A stretch of 33,579 nucleotides of DNA from Bifidobacterium breve (GTDB lineage Bacteria > Actinomycetota > Acidimicrobiia > Acidimicrobiales > Microtrichaceae). Below are positions 1 through 8,252 of this stretch, piece by piece; the stretch's first letter is position 1, and every line of letters begins with the position of its first letter. The stretch is from assembly GCA_945901935.1 (NCBI GenBank), contig CAMDLX010000017.1, positions 1 through 33,579 of the forward strand, written 5' to 3'. Position numbers and translations under genes: made by a program. Under the pieces are notes generated by a model, which saw only the letters and a list, made by a program, of their open reading frames with translations, was not told the origin of the DNA and did no database searches.

Positions 1-803
1 GGAGGGTGAGTCGAGAACAGATTTCCTAACATTTCGCTGCGAAGCGGATTCACGATGTAGGCAGAGGCCTCGGCCGGATTTACATTCGAGGGAATCCTTT
101 GCGCACCCGACTCCAACTTTTCTAGTGCGCGGGCCAGAGACTCGCCCGAGCCCAGCATGCGAGCGGCCGAAGCATCGGCTTCGTACTCGCGACTGCGACT
201 AATTGATGAGCGGATGAGCGCTGCCGCAACCGGCGCCAGAATCATCATGAGGAGCGCAACAAGGGGGTTGCTGTCTCGGCCGTTGCCATCGCTACGTCCC
301 CCAAAGATGAGGGCCCAGCGAGCCATGCTCGCCGCAAAGGTGATTCCCATGGCTATGGCCGCAGCAACCGAGCCAATCAGGATGTCCCGATTCCGCACAT
401 GCGAGAGTTCGTGGGCGAGCACACCTTGAATTTCCTCCCAAGTCAGGGTTTGCAGCAGACCTTCAGTGACACAAACAGCAGCGTGCTGCGGGTTGCGGCC
501 AGTGGCAAAGGCATTTGGCTGCGGGTTTTTAGAGACGTAGAGCCCGGGCTTCGGCATATTCACGCTCTGGCACAAGTCTTGAACGATCTGGTGATACTGC
601 GGCATCTGCTCGGCGCTCACTGGGATTGCTTGAGCCGACCGAAGCGCCAGCTTTTCAGATCCCCAATACGAGGCGCCGCACATACCCAAGCCGATCAGCA
701 GGCCGATGGTCATACCACTAGGCCCAGCCAACAGATAGCCGACTGCCATACAAAGCCCGCCGAGTCCAGCCAAGAGCGCTGCTGTTTTCAGATTGTTCAT
801 CAT
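1..803 (-). CDS. htpX: HtpX-like M48 zinc metalloprotease, 3' end cut off by the window
   Basis: Membrane-bound zinc endopeptidase of family M48, which degrades misfolded membrane proteins. The frame opens at ATG 803 (a second ATG follows at 800) and stays open to base 1, about 267 residues. Two hydrophobic segments lie near the N-terminus (about residues 6-45). The zinc motif HELSH is at residues 131-135, followed by VRNRD. Two more hydrophobic stretches follow, then SREYEAD, which supplies the third zinc ligand Glu. The last visible residues, NLFSTHP, match the usual motif near the HtpX C-terminus, so only a short tail is missing. No strong ribosome binding site is seen before 803. It lies downstream of the HAD gene on the same strand with a 140-base gap. 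Family assignment is sure; substrates are unknown. Confidence 0.93.
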   Translation of the reverse strand, partial: MMNNLKTAALLAGLGGLCMAVGYLLAGPSGMTIGLLIGLGMCGASYWGSEKLALRSAQAIPVSAEQMPQYHQIVQDLCQSVNMPKPGLYVSKNPQPNAFATGRNPQHAAVCVTEGLLQTLTWEEIQGVLAHELSHVRNRDILIGSVAAAIAMGITFAASMARWALIFGGRSDGNGRDSNPLVALLMMILAPVAAALIRSSISRSREYEADASAARMLGSGESLARALEKLESGAQRIPSNVNPAEASAYIVNPLRSEMLGNLFSTHP

Positions 804-943
804 GGGTTCGGCTGGCTCATCAGACTCGGAGGTGCGGGTAATTGGCCAAGTTAGAGCGATTTTGACCCCAAGCCGGTGCAGAACTCAGACCCACTGAAGC
901 AATCCTCAGCTTTTTGGGGCTAGATCCTTCTCGAAGTGTTCGA
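804..943. other. Gap between the HAD and htpX genes
   Basis: 140 bases with no convincing gene: the minus-strand frame covering it is a shadow. No clear terminator or promoter consensus was found. Confidence 0.6.
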
Positions 944-1390
944 CTATTCGTAATAACCCGAGTGGATATACACGCAGGGCACACCCTCGGCATGAAACAT
1001 GCGCACGTTTCTAGGGTCATCTTCAAAGGCAAGGCGAAGGTCAAAGCCACGCTGTCGCAACTCGCGCACCGTGCGTTGCTTAAAGGCACGAGCCGCCATG
1101 TAATCGCCGAATTCACGCATGATGAGCGCGTCCCAGCGCAGGCCGTAGCGTTCAAGCCAGCCCAATGTCTGAGGCTGAACCTTCATCGGCCGGGCAGTCA
1201 GTAAGACAATGCGATGATCTGAATCGATCACCTCGAGCAGACGGGCAACTTCATCGATGACTGCATCATCGCCGCAAGCGTGAAAGAAGGCATCCCAGTC
1301 GGCAAACGGTTCGTTGATGTAGTGCTGCCTTGTGCTGGCATCCGCCAGCACCCCATCGATATCGAACACAACCGTTGGGCCATCGCTCAT
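944..1390 (-). CDS. HAD-superfamily phosphatase, polynucleotide 3'-phosphatase-like
   Basis: A 148-residue HAD hydrolase resembling the 3'-phosphatase domain of T4 polynucleotide kinase. Motif I is FDIDGVLAD at residues 9-17 (nucleophile Asp10, acid/base Asp12). Motif II is LTARP, and the acidic motif FEDDPRNV lies near the C-terminus. There is no kinase P-loop, so only the phosphatase half is present. I chose ATG 1390, which has GAGAG about 8 bases upstream and puts motif I at the usual distance from the N-terminus. An alternative GTG at 1441 would add 17 unconvincing residues. It follows acsA on the same strand after 167 bases that hold a G-rich hexamer repeat. The substrate could be nucleic-acid 3' ends or a small phosphate ester; sequence alone cannot decide. 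Confidence 0.85.
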   Translation of the reverse strand: MSDGPTVVFDIDGVLADASTRQHYINEPFADWDAFFHACGDDAVIDEVARLLEVIDSDHRIVLLTARPMKVQPQTLGWLERYGLRWDALIMREFGDYMAARAFKQRTVRELRQRGFDLRLAFEDDPRNVRMFHAEGVPCVYIHSGYYE

Positions 1391-1516
1391 TGATTGCTCT
1401 CGCCAGAGCCAGTTTGAATATGTCTGATCCCAGATCGGCACAACTGCAGGTTAGCAACGGTGCGCAACACCCCCGTTCCGTCACACTTGGGATCCTCCTC
1501 AGGTGGGCAAGGAAAA

Positions 1517-1558
1517 GGGGCAGGGGTAGGGGTAGAGGTAGAGGTAGGGGTAGGGGGT
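1517..1558. repeat. G-rich hexanucleotide tandem repeat just after acsA
   Basis: Six consecutive hexamers starting at 1517 read GGGGCA, GGGGTA, GGGGTA, GAGGTA, GAGGTA, GGGGTA on the plus strand, followed by GGGGG at 1553. The array abuts the acsA stop codon (1558-1560) and lies in the acsA-HAD gap. The plus strand is the template for acsA, so the transcript would be C-rich and the template strand could fold into a G-quadruplex. Overlapping frames give Gly-Arg or Pro-Leu repeats, but these are by-products of the repeat. Confidence 0.9.
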
Positions 1559-3588
1559 TAGTCCTCGTCGGAGGAGTCGGCCTGGGCGCGTTCGCGTATT
1601 GCTTCGACAACTGATGCGTCAGCCAAGGTGGTCGTATCGCCAAGGGCTCGGCCCTCAACAACATCGCGGAGCAATCTTCGCATGATCTTTCCGGAGCGGG
1701 TCTTGGGCAGGTCAGGAACGATAATCACTGCACGAGGGCGGGCGATTGCACCGAGTTTGGTATCAACGTGGCGGCGAATCTGCTCGCGTAATTCCTCGCT
1801 GGGCTCAAACGTTCCCCGCAGAATGACGTACCCAACGATGGCTTGGCCAGTGGTTGGATCTGAGGCTCCAACTACTGCGGCCTCTGCCACTGCTGGGTGG
1901 TCAACGAGAGCAGACTCAACCTCGGTTGTCGAGATGCGGTGGCCCGAGATGTTCATGACATCATCCACACGGCCGAGCAACCAGAGGTAGCCATCTTCAT
2001 CGATCTTTGCTCCGTCCCCAGCAAAATAACGACCAGGGAATCGGGACCAATAGGTCTCTTCGTAGCGCTCTGGTGCATTCCAGATTCCACGCAACATTGC
2101 AGGCCATGGCTGCGAAATAGTCAGGTAGCCGCCACCCACGGTGAGCACCTCGCCGGCATCATCAACGAGTTCAACACCAATACCGGGGAGCGCCGCACAG
2201 GCTGAACCAGGCTTGGTAGCAGTGATTCCTGGCAGTGGGGTGATCATGTGCGCACCAGTCTCGGTTTGCCACCACGTATCAACAATCGGGCAGCGCTCAG
2301 ATCCAATGTGTTGGTGATACCACATCCATGCCTCTGGATTGATGGGCTCTCCCACGCTGCCAAGCACTCTCAGAGAACTCAGATCGTGACGGGCTGGCTC
2401 CTGTTCACCCCACTTCATAAACGTTCGGATTGCCGTGGGTGCCGTATACAACTGAGTGACTTTGTATCGCTCGATGATGTCCCAGAAGCGGTCTTTGTGC
2501 CACAGGGTTGGGTCATCACCTCGCTCTGACTCGCGAGGCGTATCCGGAGTGCCCTCGTACATGACAGTGGTCGCACCATTTGCGAGTGGGCCGTAGACGA
2601 TGTAGCTGTGTCCGGTCACCCAACCAACATCGGCGGCGCACCAGTACACGTCGGATTCTGCCTTCAGGTCAAAGACCTGCCGGTGAGTCCAAGCCGCCTG
2701 AGTCAGATAACCCCCAGTGGTGTGCACAATCCCTTTTGGTTTGGCTGTGGTCCCCGAGGTGTAGAGGATGTACAAAACCTGTTCGCTATCAAGGTGGGCC
2801 GGGGGACAAATCGGATTCGCCTCGGAGACCAGTTCATCCCACCAGTGGTCTCGTCCCGAGGTCATCTCGATGTCGGTACCACAGCGATCGACCACAACGA
2901 CGCTGCGCAAACTCGGACAGGCTGGCAAGGCCAGATCCAGATTCGTCTTGAGTGGCGATGGTTGACCGCGCCGGTACCCGGCATCGGCAGTGATGGCCAC
3001 AACTGCACCGGCATCATTAATGCGGTCCACAAGTGAATCTGGGCTGAATCCGCCAAAGACCAAGGTATGAATGGCGCCGATTCTGGTGCAAGCGAGCATG
3101 GCAATGACGGCCTCTGGGATCATCGGCATGTACAAGCAGATCCGGTCGTCACGTTGTACGCCTAGGCCAAGCAACACGTTCGCAAAGCGCTGCACCTGAT
3201 CCAATAAGTCCGAGTAGGTCAGGGTTCGAGTATCGCCAGGCTCGCCCTCCCAATGGAGGGCAACCTTCTGACCCAAACCAGCCTCGACATGGCGATCAAG
3301 ACAGTTATAGGAGACGTTCAATTTGCCGCCGAGGAACCACTTGGCGTTTGGTAGATCCCATTCAAGAGTCGTATGAAAGTCCTGGAACCAAGTCAGGGAA
3401 TCGCGAGCTTGCGCAGCCCAAAAAGCCTCTGGGTCCTGTGCAGCAGTGGCGTAAATTGTTGGGTCTGAGAGGTTGGCTGCAGCCACAAATGCCTCAGAAG
3501 GAGCAAAGGTTCGGTTCTCGTGGAAGTAGTCCTCGATGGTGGCGGCCTCGGTGGCGCTGCTATCAGGTGTATTCGTTTGGTCCGACAT
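1558..3588 (-). CDS. acsA: Acetyl-CoA synthetase (AMP-forming)
   Basis: Makes acetyl-CoA from acetate, ATP and CoA via acetyl-AMP in the cytoplasm. It is 676 residues, close to the family norm. Visible blocks are the N-terminal ACAS segment, the phosphate-binding loop YTSGTTAKPKG (residues 276-286), DVGWVTGHSYIVYGP, the substrate pocket DTWWQTETG, YFAGDGA, GRVDDVMNISGHR, and the C-terminal KTRSGKIMRR with catalytic Lys634. That Lys is the residue acetylated by protein acetyltransferases in this family, so post-translational control is likely. The loop has Ala282 where the enteric enzyme has Gly; I believe this variant occurs in actinobacterial homologues. ATG 3588 is preceded by AGGGGA, a good ribosome binding site. 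It is divergent from the gene at 3701, and their shared 112-base gap should hold both promoters. Confidence 0.97.
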   Translation of the reverse strand: MSDQTNTPDSSATEAATIEDYFHENRTFAPSEAFVAAANLSDPTIYATAAQDPEAFWAAQARDSLTWFQDFHTTLEWDLPNAKWFLGGKLNVSYNCLDRHVEAGLGQKVALHWEGEPGDTRTLTYSDLLDQVQRFANVLLGLGVQRDDRICLYMPMIPEAVIAMLACTRIGAIHTLVFGGFSPDSLVDRINDAGAVVAITADAGYRRGQPSPLKTNLDLALPACPSLRSVVVVDRCGTDIEMTSGRDHWWDELVSEANPICPPAHLDSEQVLYILYTSGTTAKPKGIVHTTGGYLTQAAWTHRQVFDLKAESDVYWCAADVGWVTGHSYIVYGPLANGATTVMYEGTPDTPRESERGDDPTLWHKDRFWDIIERYKVTQLYTAPTAIRTFMKWGEQEPARHDLSSLRVLGSVGEPINPEAWMWYHQHIGSERCPIVDTWWQTETGAHMITPLPGITATKPGSACAALPGIGVELVDDAGEVLTVGGGYLTISQPWPAMLRGIWNAPERYEETYWSRFPGRYFAGDGAKIDEDGYLWLLGRVDDVMNISGHRISTTEVESALVDHPAVAEAAVVGASDPTTGQAIVGYVILRGTFEPSEELREQIRRHVDTKLGAIARPRAVIIVPDLPKTRSGKIMRRLLRDVVEGRALGDTTTLADASVVEAIRERAQADSSDED

Positions 3589-3700
3589 CTAGTCCCCTAC
3601 TGCTCGTGCACTGACCTTCGAATGGTAGAGGAAACACAGAACCTCTGTCGGGCCGTGAGAAACCCTGAAACTCCCTACTCCAAGGCTACGGTTCAGTCGA
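3589..3700. other. Divergent gap between acsA and the MDMPI-fold gene
   Basis: 112 bases. Contains AGGGGA just before acsA and a short inverted repeat (ACAGA-ACC-TCTGT, about 3646-3658). It should carry the two promoters, but neither was identified with confidence. Confidence 0.5.
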
Positions 3701-4405
3701 ATGAACCTGATCGAGAGATACCAGTTCAACCGAACAAGCTTTCAACTCCTTGGCCGCAGCTTGAGTGAGTCTCAGGGGCAAGTCAACGTTGTGGCCACTC
3801 CAGAGTGGACAGTGTCTGACAACTTTGCGCATATGGCAGGCGTGGCCGATGACGTCTTGGCGGGTCGCCTAGAAGGGGTCGCTACCGACCCATGGACTGA
3901 GGCTCAAGTTCAGGCCCGGCGGGGTCGTTCCTTGAGCGAACTCCTCGAAGAGTGGGAATCAAAAGCACCTGCCGTTGAAGAACTCCTCATGCCAATGGCA
4001 GACCAGATCGATCCACGTTTGGTCATTGACCTGTGGACCCACGAACAAGATGTCCGAGGTGCCCTAGGAATTCCAGGAGGCGACCGTGACAAGACGCTGA
4101 ACTGGATTGTTGAACAGGTTGTGGCTGGTTGGCTGAAACGAATTGAACGCTCTGACCTGAACGCTCTGGAGATTGAAATCCTGCCCGCCGCTGGCGACCT
4201 TCAGGCCCAGAACGACCCAAAGACATCTGGGGAACCAGCCGGCTCGCTGCGGATTGCCCCGTTTGAGGCTGCTCGACTCACCCTTGGCCGGCGAAGTCGT
4301 CAGCAGATTCTGAACTACGACTGGTCAGGTGTGGCTGACCCTGCTGCCTACATCGACTTACTCGTGGTGTTTAGTCCTGCGATTCAGGACATCGTCGAAG
4401 CCTAG
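3701..4405 (+). CDS. MDMPI/DinB-fold protein (maleylpyruvate isomerase N-terminal-like)
   Basis: A 234-residue protein of the actinobacterial family related to mycothiol-dependent maleylpyruvate isomerase. The N-terminal four-helix bundle (about residues 1-145) carries WTVSDNFAHMAG, whose His is the first expected metal ligand. DLWTHEQDVRGALG follows near residue 115; its His and Asp fit the later ligand motif. The C-terminal part (about 150-234) resembles the small sterol-carrier-like domain of these proteins. Many members have unknown substrates, so a detoxification or thiol-transfer role is only inferred, and true maleylpyruvate isomerase activity is not claimed. No ring-cleavage pathway genes lie nearby. 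No clear Shine-Dalgarno sequence precedes ATG 3701. It converges with the DUF2855 gene, with only 36 bases between the stops and no evident terminator hairpin. Confidence 0.85.
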   Translation: MNLIERYQFNRTSFQLLGRSLSESQGQVNVVATPEWTVSDNFAHMAGVADDVLAGRLEGVATDPWTEAQVQARRGRSLSELLEEWESKAPAVEELLMPMADQIDPRLVIDLWTHEQDVRGALGIPGGDRDKTLNWIVEQVVAGWLKRIERSDLNALEIEILPAAGDLQAQNDPKTSGEPAGSLRIAPFEAARLTLGRRSRQQILNYDWSGVADPAAYIDLLVVFSPAIQDIVEA

Positions 4406-4441
4406 GGCGCAGGTCGCTCCTACATCCCTACCGGGCAGAGG

Positions 4442-5542
4442 TCAGCTTGTGGGCAAAGAGCAGATAAACCCAGTACGAGGATCAACCCCACCAGCAAGAA
4501 GCTGCAAGTAGGCCGCCGTTACGGCATCGGCCCCCTGAACGTCTTGGTACTCGACCCAGCTAGTGCTCCACTCAACGTAGTTGTCCCATGCGCTGCTGAC
4601 GCTGGCGTCGAGCTGTTCGGATCCCCAGTCCTTGGTTCGCTTTGCTATCTGGGTTGGAGCAAAAAAGAATTGAGGTGCTGGGGCAGGAATCTGTTGGCCC
4701 GCAGAATCTGCTGAGTGATCCCAATGGGTGCCACCTACGGTCATCGAGTGTTCAAGAAGGCCACTCAAATGAGTGTGCACGGCTAGCAGCACATCTTGGT
4801 TACCGGCAATATCGACGTAGACCGATGGCCTGTTCGCAATCTGATCAATCTGCTCGTAGGAGTACACCTGGTCATACACATCCAAGCCCTTGGTGAACTC
4901 GAGGTTGGCCGCCGAGGTCAGCCCACAGACTTTCACTCCTCGCTCCCGTGCGAGATAGGCAACGCCGATCGCAGTCTTGCTTGAGGCGCTCGAGATGACC
5001 ATCTGCTCGGAACCAAACTCGGCCTGGTCGAGCAGGAAATCATCAATCAAAAAGGCCGTAAAGAACAACGGGTACAACAACATGTGCTGCTGCTCGCGGT
5101 CTGAACGGTAGATGGGGTCAGCAACACAGCGGCTGTAGCGACTGTAGGCAGACGCAAGGGCAGTTCGATGAGGAGAGATATCGGTGATACCTCGTTCATC
5201 AGCGCGCCCAGGGAGGATGATCAACTCAGAAGACATCGGAAAATATCCATAGAAAAGTTCGCCGGCTACAGCATCCGCAGACTTGCTTTCAACGACTTCA
5301 CCAAACCCCCAGACTGGAATTCGGCCCCAGTCTGCAGCATCAGATTTGCTCACAGGGAAGAACTCCCAGTAGCTCAACATGTCTCCGAAAACCGCATAGG
5401 TGATGTTGTTTGATGACAGGGCAAAGGCCTTAACTCGCAGGCGAACTTGGCCTTCTTCTAGGGGACGACCCTGTGCTGGCTCGACTCGCACCTGCGACAG
5501 ATTCTGCTTGGCAACTTCGATATTCATCTCTGGTCCTGTCAT
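4442..5542 (-). CDS. DUF2855 family protein, dehydrogenase/quinone-reductase-like
   Basis: A 366-residue member of DUF2855, a family distantly related to zinc-free medium-chain dehydrogenases. Family landmarks are LSSNNITYAVFGDMLSYW (about residues 42-59), WGRIPVWGFGEVVES, YGYFPMSSEL, and the central SSASSKTAIGVAYLARERG, which sits where the nucleotide-binding loop of this fold lies. The biochemical reaction of the family is not established to my knowledge. Two in-frame ATGs compete: 5542, and 5527 with AGGA upstream. The second could be the true start, costing five residues. It follows midA by 22 bases on the same strand, so it may be cotranscribed at the tail of the nuo-midA unit. That link is positional only. 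Confidence 0.85.
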   Translation of the reverse strand: MTGPEMNIEVAKQNLSQVRVEPAQGRPLEEGQVRLRVKAFALSSNNITYAVFGDMLSYWEFFPVSKSDAADWGRIPVWGFGEVVESKSADAVAGELFYGYFPMSSELIILPGRADERGITDISPHRTALASAYSRYSRCVADPIYRSDREQQHMLLYPLFFTAFLIDDFLLDQAEFGSEQMVISSASSKTAIGVAYLARERGVKVCGLTSAANLEFTKGLDVYDQVYSYEQIDQIANRPSVYVDIAGNQDVLLAVHTHLSGLLEHSMTVGGTHWDHSADSAGQQIPAPAPQFFFAPTQIAKRTKDWGSEQLDASVSSAWDNYVEWSTSWVEYQDVQGADAVTAAYLQLLAGGVDPRTGFICSLPTS

Positions 5543-5564
5543 GTTGCGAAGTGAAGATAGGCCA

Positions 5565-6713
5565 TCAGCCTATGTGCCACTCCAAGACCTGAAAGTCCCC
5601 TAGGCCTGCAGGGTCGAGTAACGCTTCTGCCTCGATGACTCGACTGCGTCCTCGTACTGCTTCCAAACTTCCCTCGCTGGCACCTTCGCTCCAGATCTGG
5701 CGCCCAACCTCGACAAGACGGTCAATCCCCCACTGCGACAACCAGTCTGCTTGTGTTGAAGACTGCAGACCAGGAGCTACCCGTTGCAGTTGATCTAGAG
5801 CAACCTCGCAGGTGATGTCTTGGCTACCCGGGGCGTGTAGCGGGTGCTGGCCTCGCTTGTGTGCCTGATAGGTGCGCAACCACTCAGCACTCGAGCGCTC
5901 TGATAAACCGGCGGAATCTGCGCAGTAATCAACCACCAGAACTGAACCCTTTTGGAGGAGCGACAGGGCTCGATAGAGCCAGTCTGCTGCCTGTGTCTGC
6001 AAAGGTATCCGTGCCCCCAACAGCGCGTGTGGAAGCAGTTCATTTGCTAGGCGATCAGTTCCTGGATCCGCGGGCACGAGCAACTCCGATAACTCGCCAT
6101 CTTGAACAGTGACCCGGAGTTCCAACCAGCCAGCGTGTCCGCGCTCAAGGATTCGAACTGGCAGGTTGTCGAGTAGTTCGTTCGCAATCACCACCCCAAC
6201 CACTGATTCCGCTGGCAGATCAGCAAGCGAACAGAACAAGGGGCCTGCACCCTGATCAACTGTGACTAGGGCTTGGTCCTCATCAGTCGCTGGCCCAAAG
6301 ACCTCATAAGGCTGCACCAGGGGTAGGTAGTCCCCCTGACGCTCTCTGAGTGCCTCAGACCGCTCGACGAGCACGTAGCGCAGAGCAGGAGCACATGCAG
6401 GCTGAGCAGCACGAACTGCTATGGCGAGAGCACCTCGGCCTGCAGCAGCTTCGACCACAACAAATGGATCGGGGCATCCAAGTTCTTGCCATCGGGCGTC
6501 AAGAAACTCTGCCAAGACCATGCCGAATAGCGGGCCCACCTCGGGGCTAGTCAGAAAGTCCGCTCCAGCACGGCCTGCTCCTCCACCGCTAGAAAAGAAT
6601 CCGCCCGAGGGGTGATAGAGCGCAAGCTCCATGAACTCATCAAAGCGAATCGAACCGTTTCGAGAAATCCTCTCGAGTAGGTCGTCAATGAGCGGCTTCG
6701 GTTGTTCGACCAC
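5565..6713 (-). CDS. midA: MidA/NDUFAF7-family protein arginine methyltransferase
   Basis: A 382-residue SAM-dependent methyltransferase of the MidA/NDUFAF7 family (COG1565). Conserved features are FMELALYHPSGGFFSS near residue 27, DFLTSPEVGPLFG at 52-64, the SAM loop EAAAGRGA at 88-95, and ANELLDNLPV, the usual family block. In mitochondria NDUFAF7 dimethylates an Arg of complex I subunit NDUFS2 (NuoD homologue) and is needed for assembly. Here the gene begins 9 bases after the nuoN stop, so cotranscription with nuo is very likely, and NuoD has the matching Arg69. The start is GTG at 6713 with a weak AGGGCGA upstream. That this MidA acts on this NuoD is an inference from context. Confidence 0.92.
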   Translation of the reverse strand: MVEQPKPLIDDLLERISRNGSIRFDEFMELALYHPSGGFFSSGGGAGRAGADFLTSPEVGPLFGMVLAEFLDARWQELGCPDPFVVVEAAAGRGALAIAVRAAQPACAPALRYVLVERSEALRERQGDYLPLVQPYEVFGPATDEDQALVTVDQGAGPLFCSLADLPAESVVGVVIANELLDNLPVRILERGHAGWLELRVTVQDGELSELLVPADPGTDRLANELLPHALLGARIPLQTQAADWLYRALSLLQKGSVLVVDYCADSAGLSERSSAEWLRTYQAHKRGQHPLHAPGSQDITCEVALDQLQRVAPGLQSSTQADWLSQWGIDRLVEVGRQIWSEGASEGSLEAVRGRSRVIEAEALLDPAGLGDFQVLEWHIG

Positions 6714-6722
6714 TAGGTCGCC

Positions 6723-8246
6723 CTAGCGGCCGAGGGCTGCAGCTACTGGACTGAAATCGCTGATGTTGGTGAGGAGCCCTGGCAACACGCCGAACATAAC
6801 GGTTGCAACCACTGTGATTCCCATAGCACCTATCAAGGTGAACGGAATTTTGACTGGGGCGGTGTCTCCATCTGGGGCTTCATCGAACCACATGGTCTTA
6901 GCCACGTTCAGGTAGTAGTAGGCGGCCACAACGGTGTTGATAGCCATGATGATTGCCAGTCCGTAGCCAAGCGCTGTGTTTCCACCGATCAGGGCCTGCC
7001 AGACGCCGAACTTGGCATACCAGCCACCGAAAGGCGGGATCCCTGCGAGTGATGCCAAGAAGATGGTCATCACTACGGTGAGCCCTGGCATGTAACTGAA
7101 TAGGCCACCTAGGGACGTGATTTCGGCCGAGCGAGTCTTGCGAGTGATGGCAATGATGACGGCGAAGGCTCCCAAGTTCATGGCCGCATAAATCACTAGG
7201 TAGATCACGATTGAGGACAAAGCCTGCTCTCGATTGGTCTCGATTACAGCGAATGGAGCCAACATGAACCCAGCCTGGGCAATACCCGAGTATGCCAACA
7301 TGCGAACCACGTTGGTCTGCTTGAGCGCAATCAGGTTGCCCACTGTCATCGAGAGAATCGCCAGTACTGCAAATACGGGTTGGATAATGTCAGGACGAGC
7401 AGCGAAGCAGTAAAAGACGATCTGGATGAGCGCAACAAACCCGGCCGTCTTTGACGCCACCGCCAAGAAAGCTGTTACTGGAGTGGGCGCACCCTCGTAG
7501 GTATCTGGAGCCCAGGTATGGAAGGGCACTGCCGATACCTTGAAAGCAAAGCCGATGATCACAAAAATCATGGCCAGAGTCACAATCGGAGCGCCGCGCC
7601 CATCACCGATTCGCACCAGATTTTCGGCAATGACATCAAGGCGAGTTGAGCGACCGACGCCGTACATCAGCGACATGCCGTACAGCAGCACTGCTGAAGC
7701 GAATACACCCATCAGGTAGTACTTCAGTCCAGCTTCGTTCGACTTCTCGTCACCCTTGCGCCAAGCCGCAAGCATGTACGCCGGGATGGAGAGCAGTTCG
7801 AGCGCAACAAAGATCATGAGCAGATCGCGAGCCGAGCACATCACCAGCATGCCCAAGACAGCGGCCACAATGAGGGAGTAATACTCGCTCTCCCAGTAGT
7901 CGCCGTCTGCCACATAGTTCGTGGACATCAGCACAACTATGTAGGCCGAGACCAAGAACAGCGCCTTGAGTACCAACGACATGGAATCAACAACGTAGGA
8001 ACCACCAAAGAGCACCCTTGTGCTGCCGTCTATGGCCAAGGTAATCACGGGGATCAGGGCTCCGAGCAATACCAAACTTGCCAGCGTGGGCATGAACGGC
8101 TTGGCCTTGTCCAACTTGAACGAGTCGAGCAGGATCAGAACCAAGCTTCCTACCAGAATCACCATCTCGGGCGCGATGGCATGCCAGTCAATGGTCGGCG
8201 ACAAGAAGTCCGCCTCTGGAAGGAGTTGCAGGAGTGTGGCGATCAC
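6723..8246 (-). CDS. nuoN: Complex I membrane subunit N
   Basis: Antiporter-like proton-pumping subunit of NADH dehydrogenase-type complex I, integral to the cytoplasmic membrane. It is 507 residues, nearly all hydrophobic helices (about 14 expected). Family marks are LLMIFVALELLSIPAYML with the functional Glu, and VPFHTWAPDTYEGAPTPVTA followed by SKTAG with the conserved Lys. The start is GTG 8246, 6 bases after the nuoM stop. GGGGG lies about 10 bases upstream, and no better start exists before the first helix. The last subunit gene of the nuo operon, followed directly by midA. Confidence 0.96.
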   Translation of the reverse strand: MIATLLQLLPEADFLSPTIDWHAIAPEMVILVGSLVLILLDSFKLDKAKPFMPTLASLVLLGALIPVITLAIDGSTRVLFGGSYVVDSMSLVLKALFLVSAYIVVLMSTNYVADGDYWESEYYSLIVAAVLGMLVMCSARDLLMIFVALELLSIPAYMLAAWRKGDEKSNEAGLKYYLMGVFASAVLLYGMSLMYGVGRSTRLDVIAENLVRIGDGRGAPIVTLAMIFVIIGFAFKVSAVPFHTWAPDTYEGAPTPVTAFLAVASKTAGFVALIQIVFYCFAARPDIIQPVFAVLAILSMTVGNLIALKQTNVVRMLAYSGIAQAGFMLAPFAVIETNREQALSSIVIYLVIYAAMNLGAFAVIIAITRKTRSAEITSLGGLFSYMPGLTVVMTIFLASLAGIPPFGGWYAKFGVWQALIGGNTALGYGLAIIMAINTVVAAYYYLNVAKTMWFDEAPDGDTAPVKIPFTLIGAMGITVVATVMFGVLPGLLTNISDFSPVAAALGR

Positions 8247-8252
8247 TGAGGA

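Noticed and set aside
276..286. Ala282 in the acetyl-CoA synthetase phosphate loop as a disabling change (residue numbers, gene at 1558-3588)
   Set aside because: All other motifs and catalytic Lys634 are intact, and the SGTTAKPKG form, as far as I recall, occurs in other actinobacterial enzymes.
1517..1558. Telomere-like repeat suggesting a linear chromosome end
   Set aside because: Short, internal, flanked by intact genes on both sides; bacterial linear ends do not use such arrays.
1330..1614. Gly-Arg repeat protein on plus strand and Pro-Leu repeat protein on minus strand
   Set aside because: Both are translations of the GGGGTA hexamer array and overlap acsA and the HAD gene out of frame.
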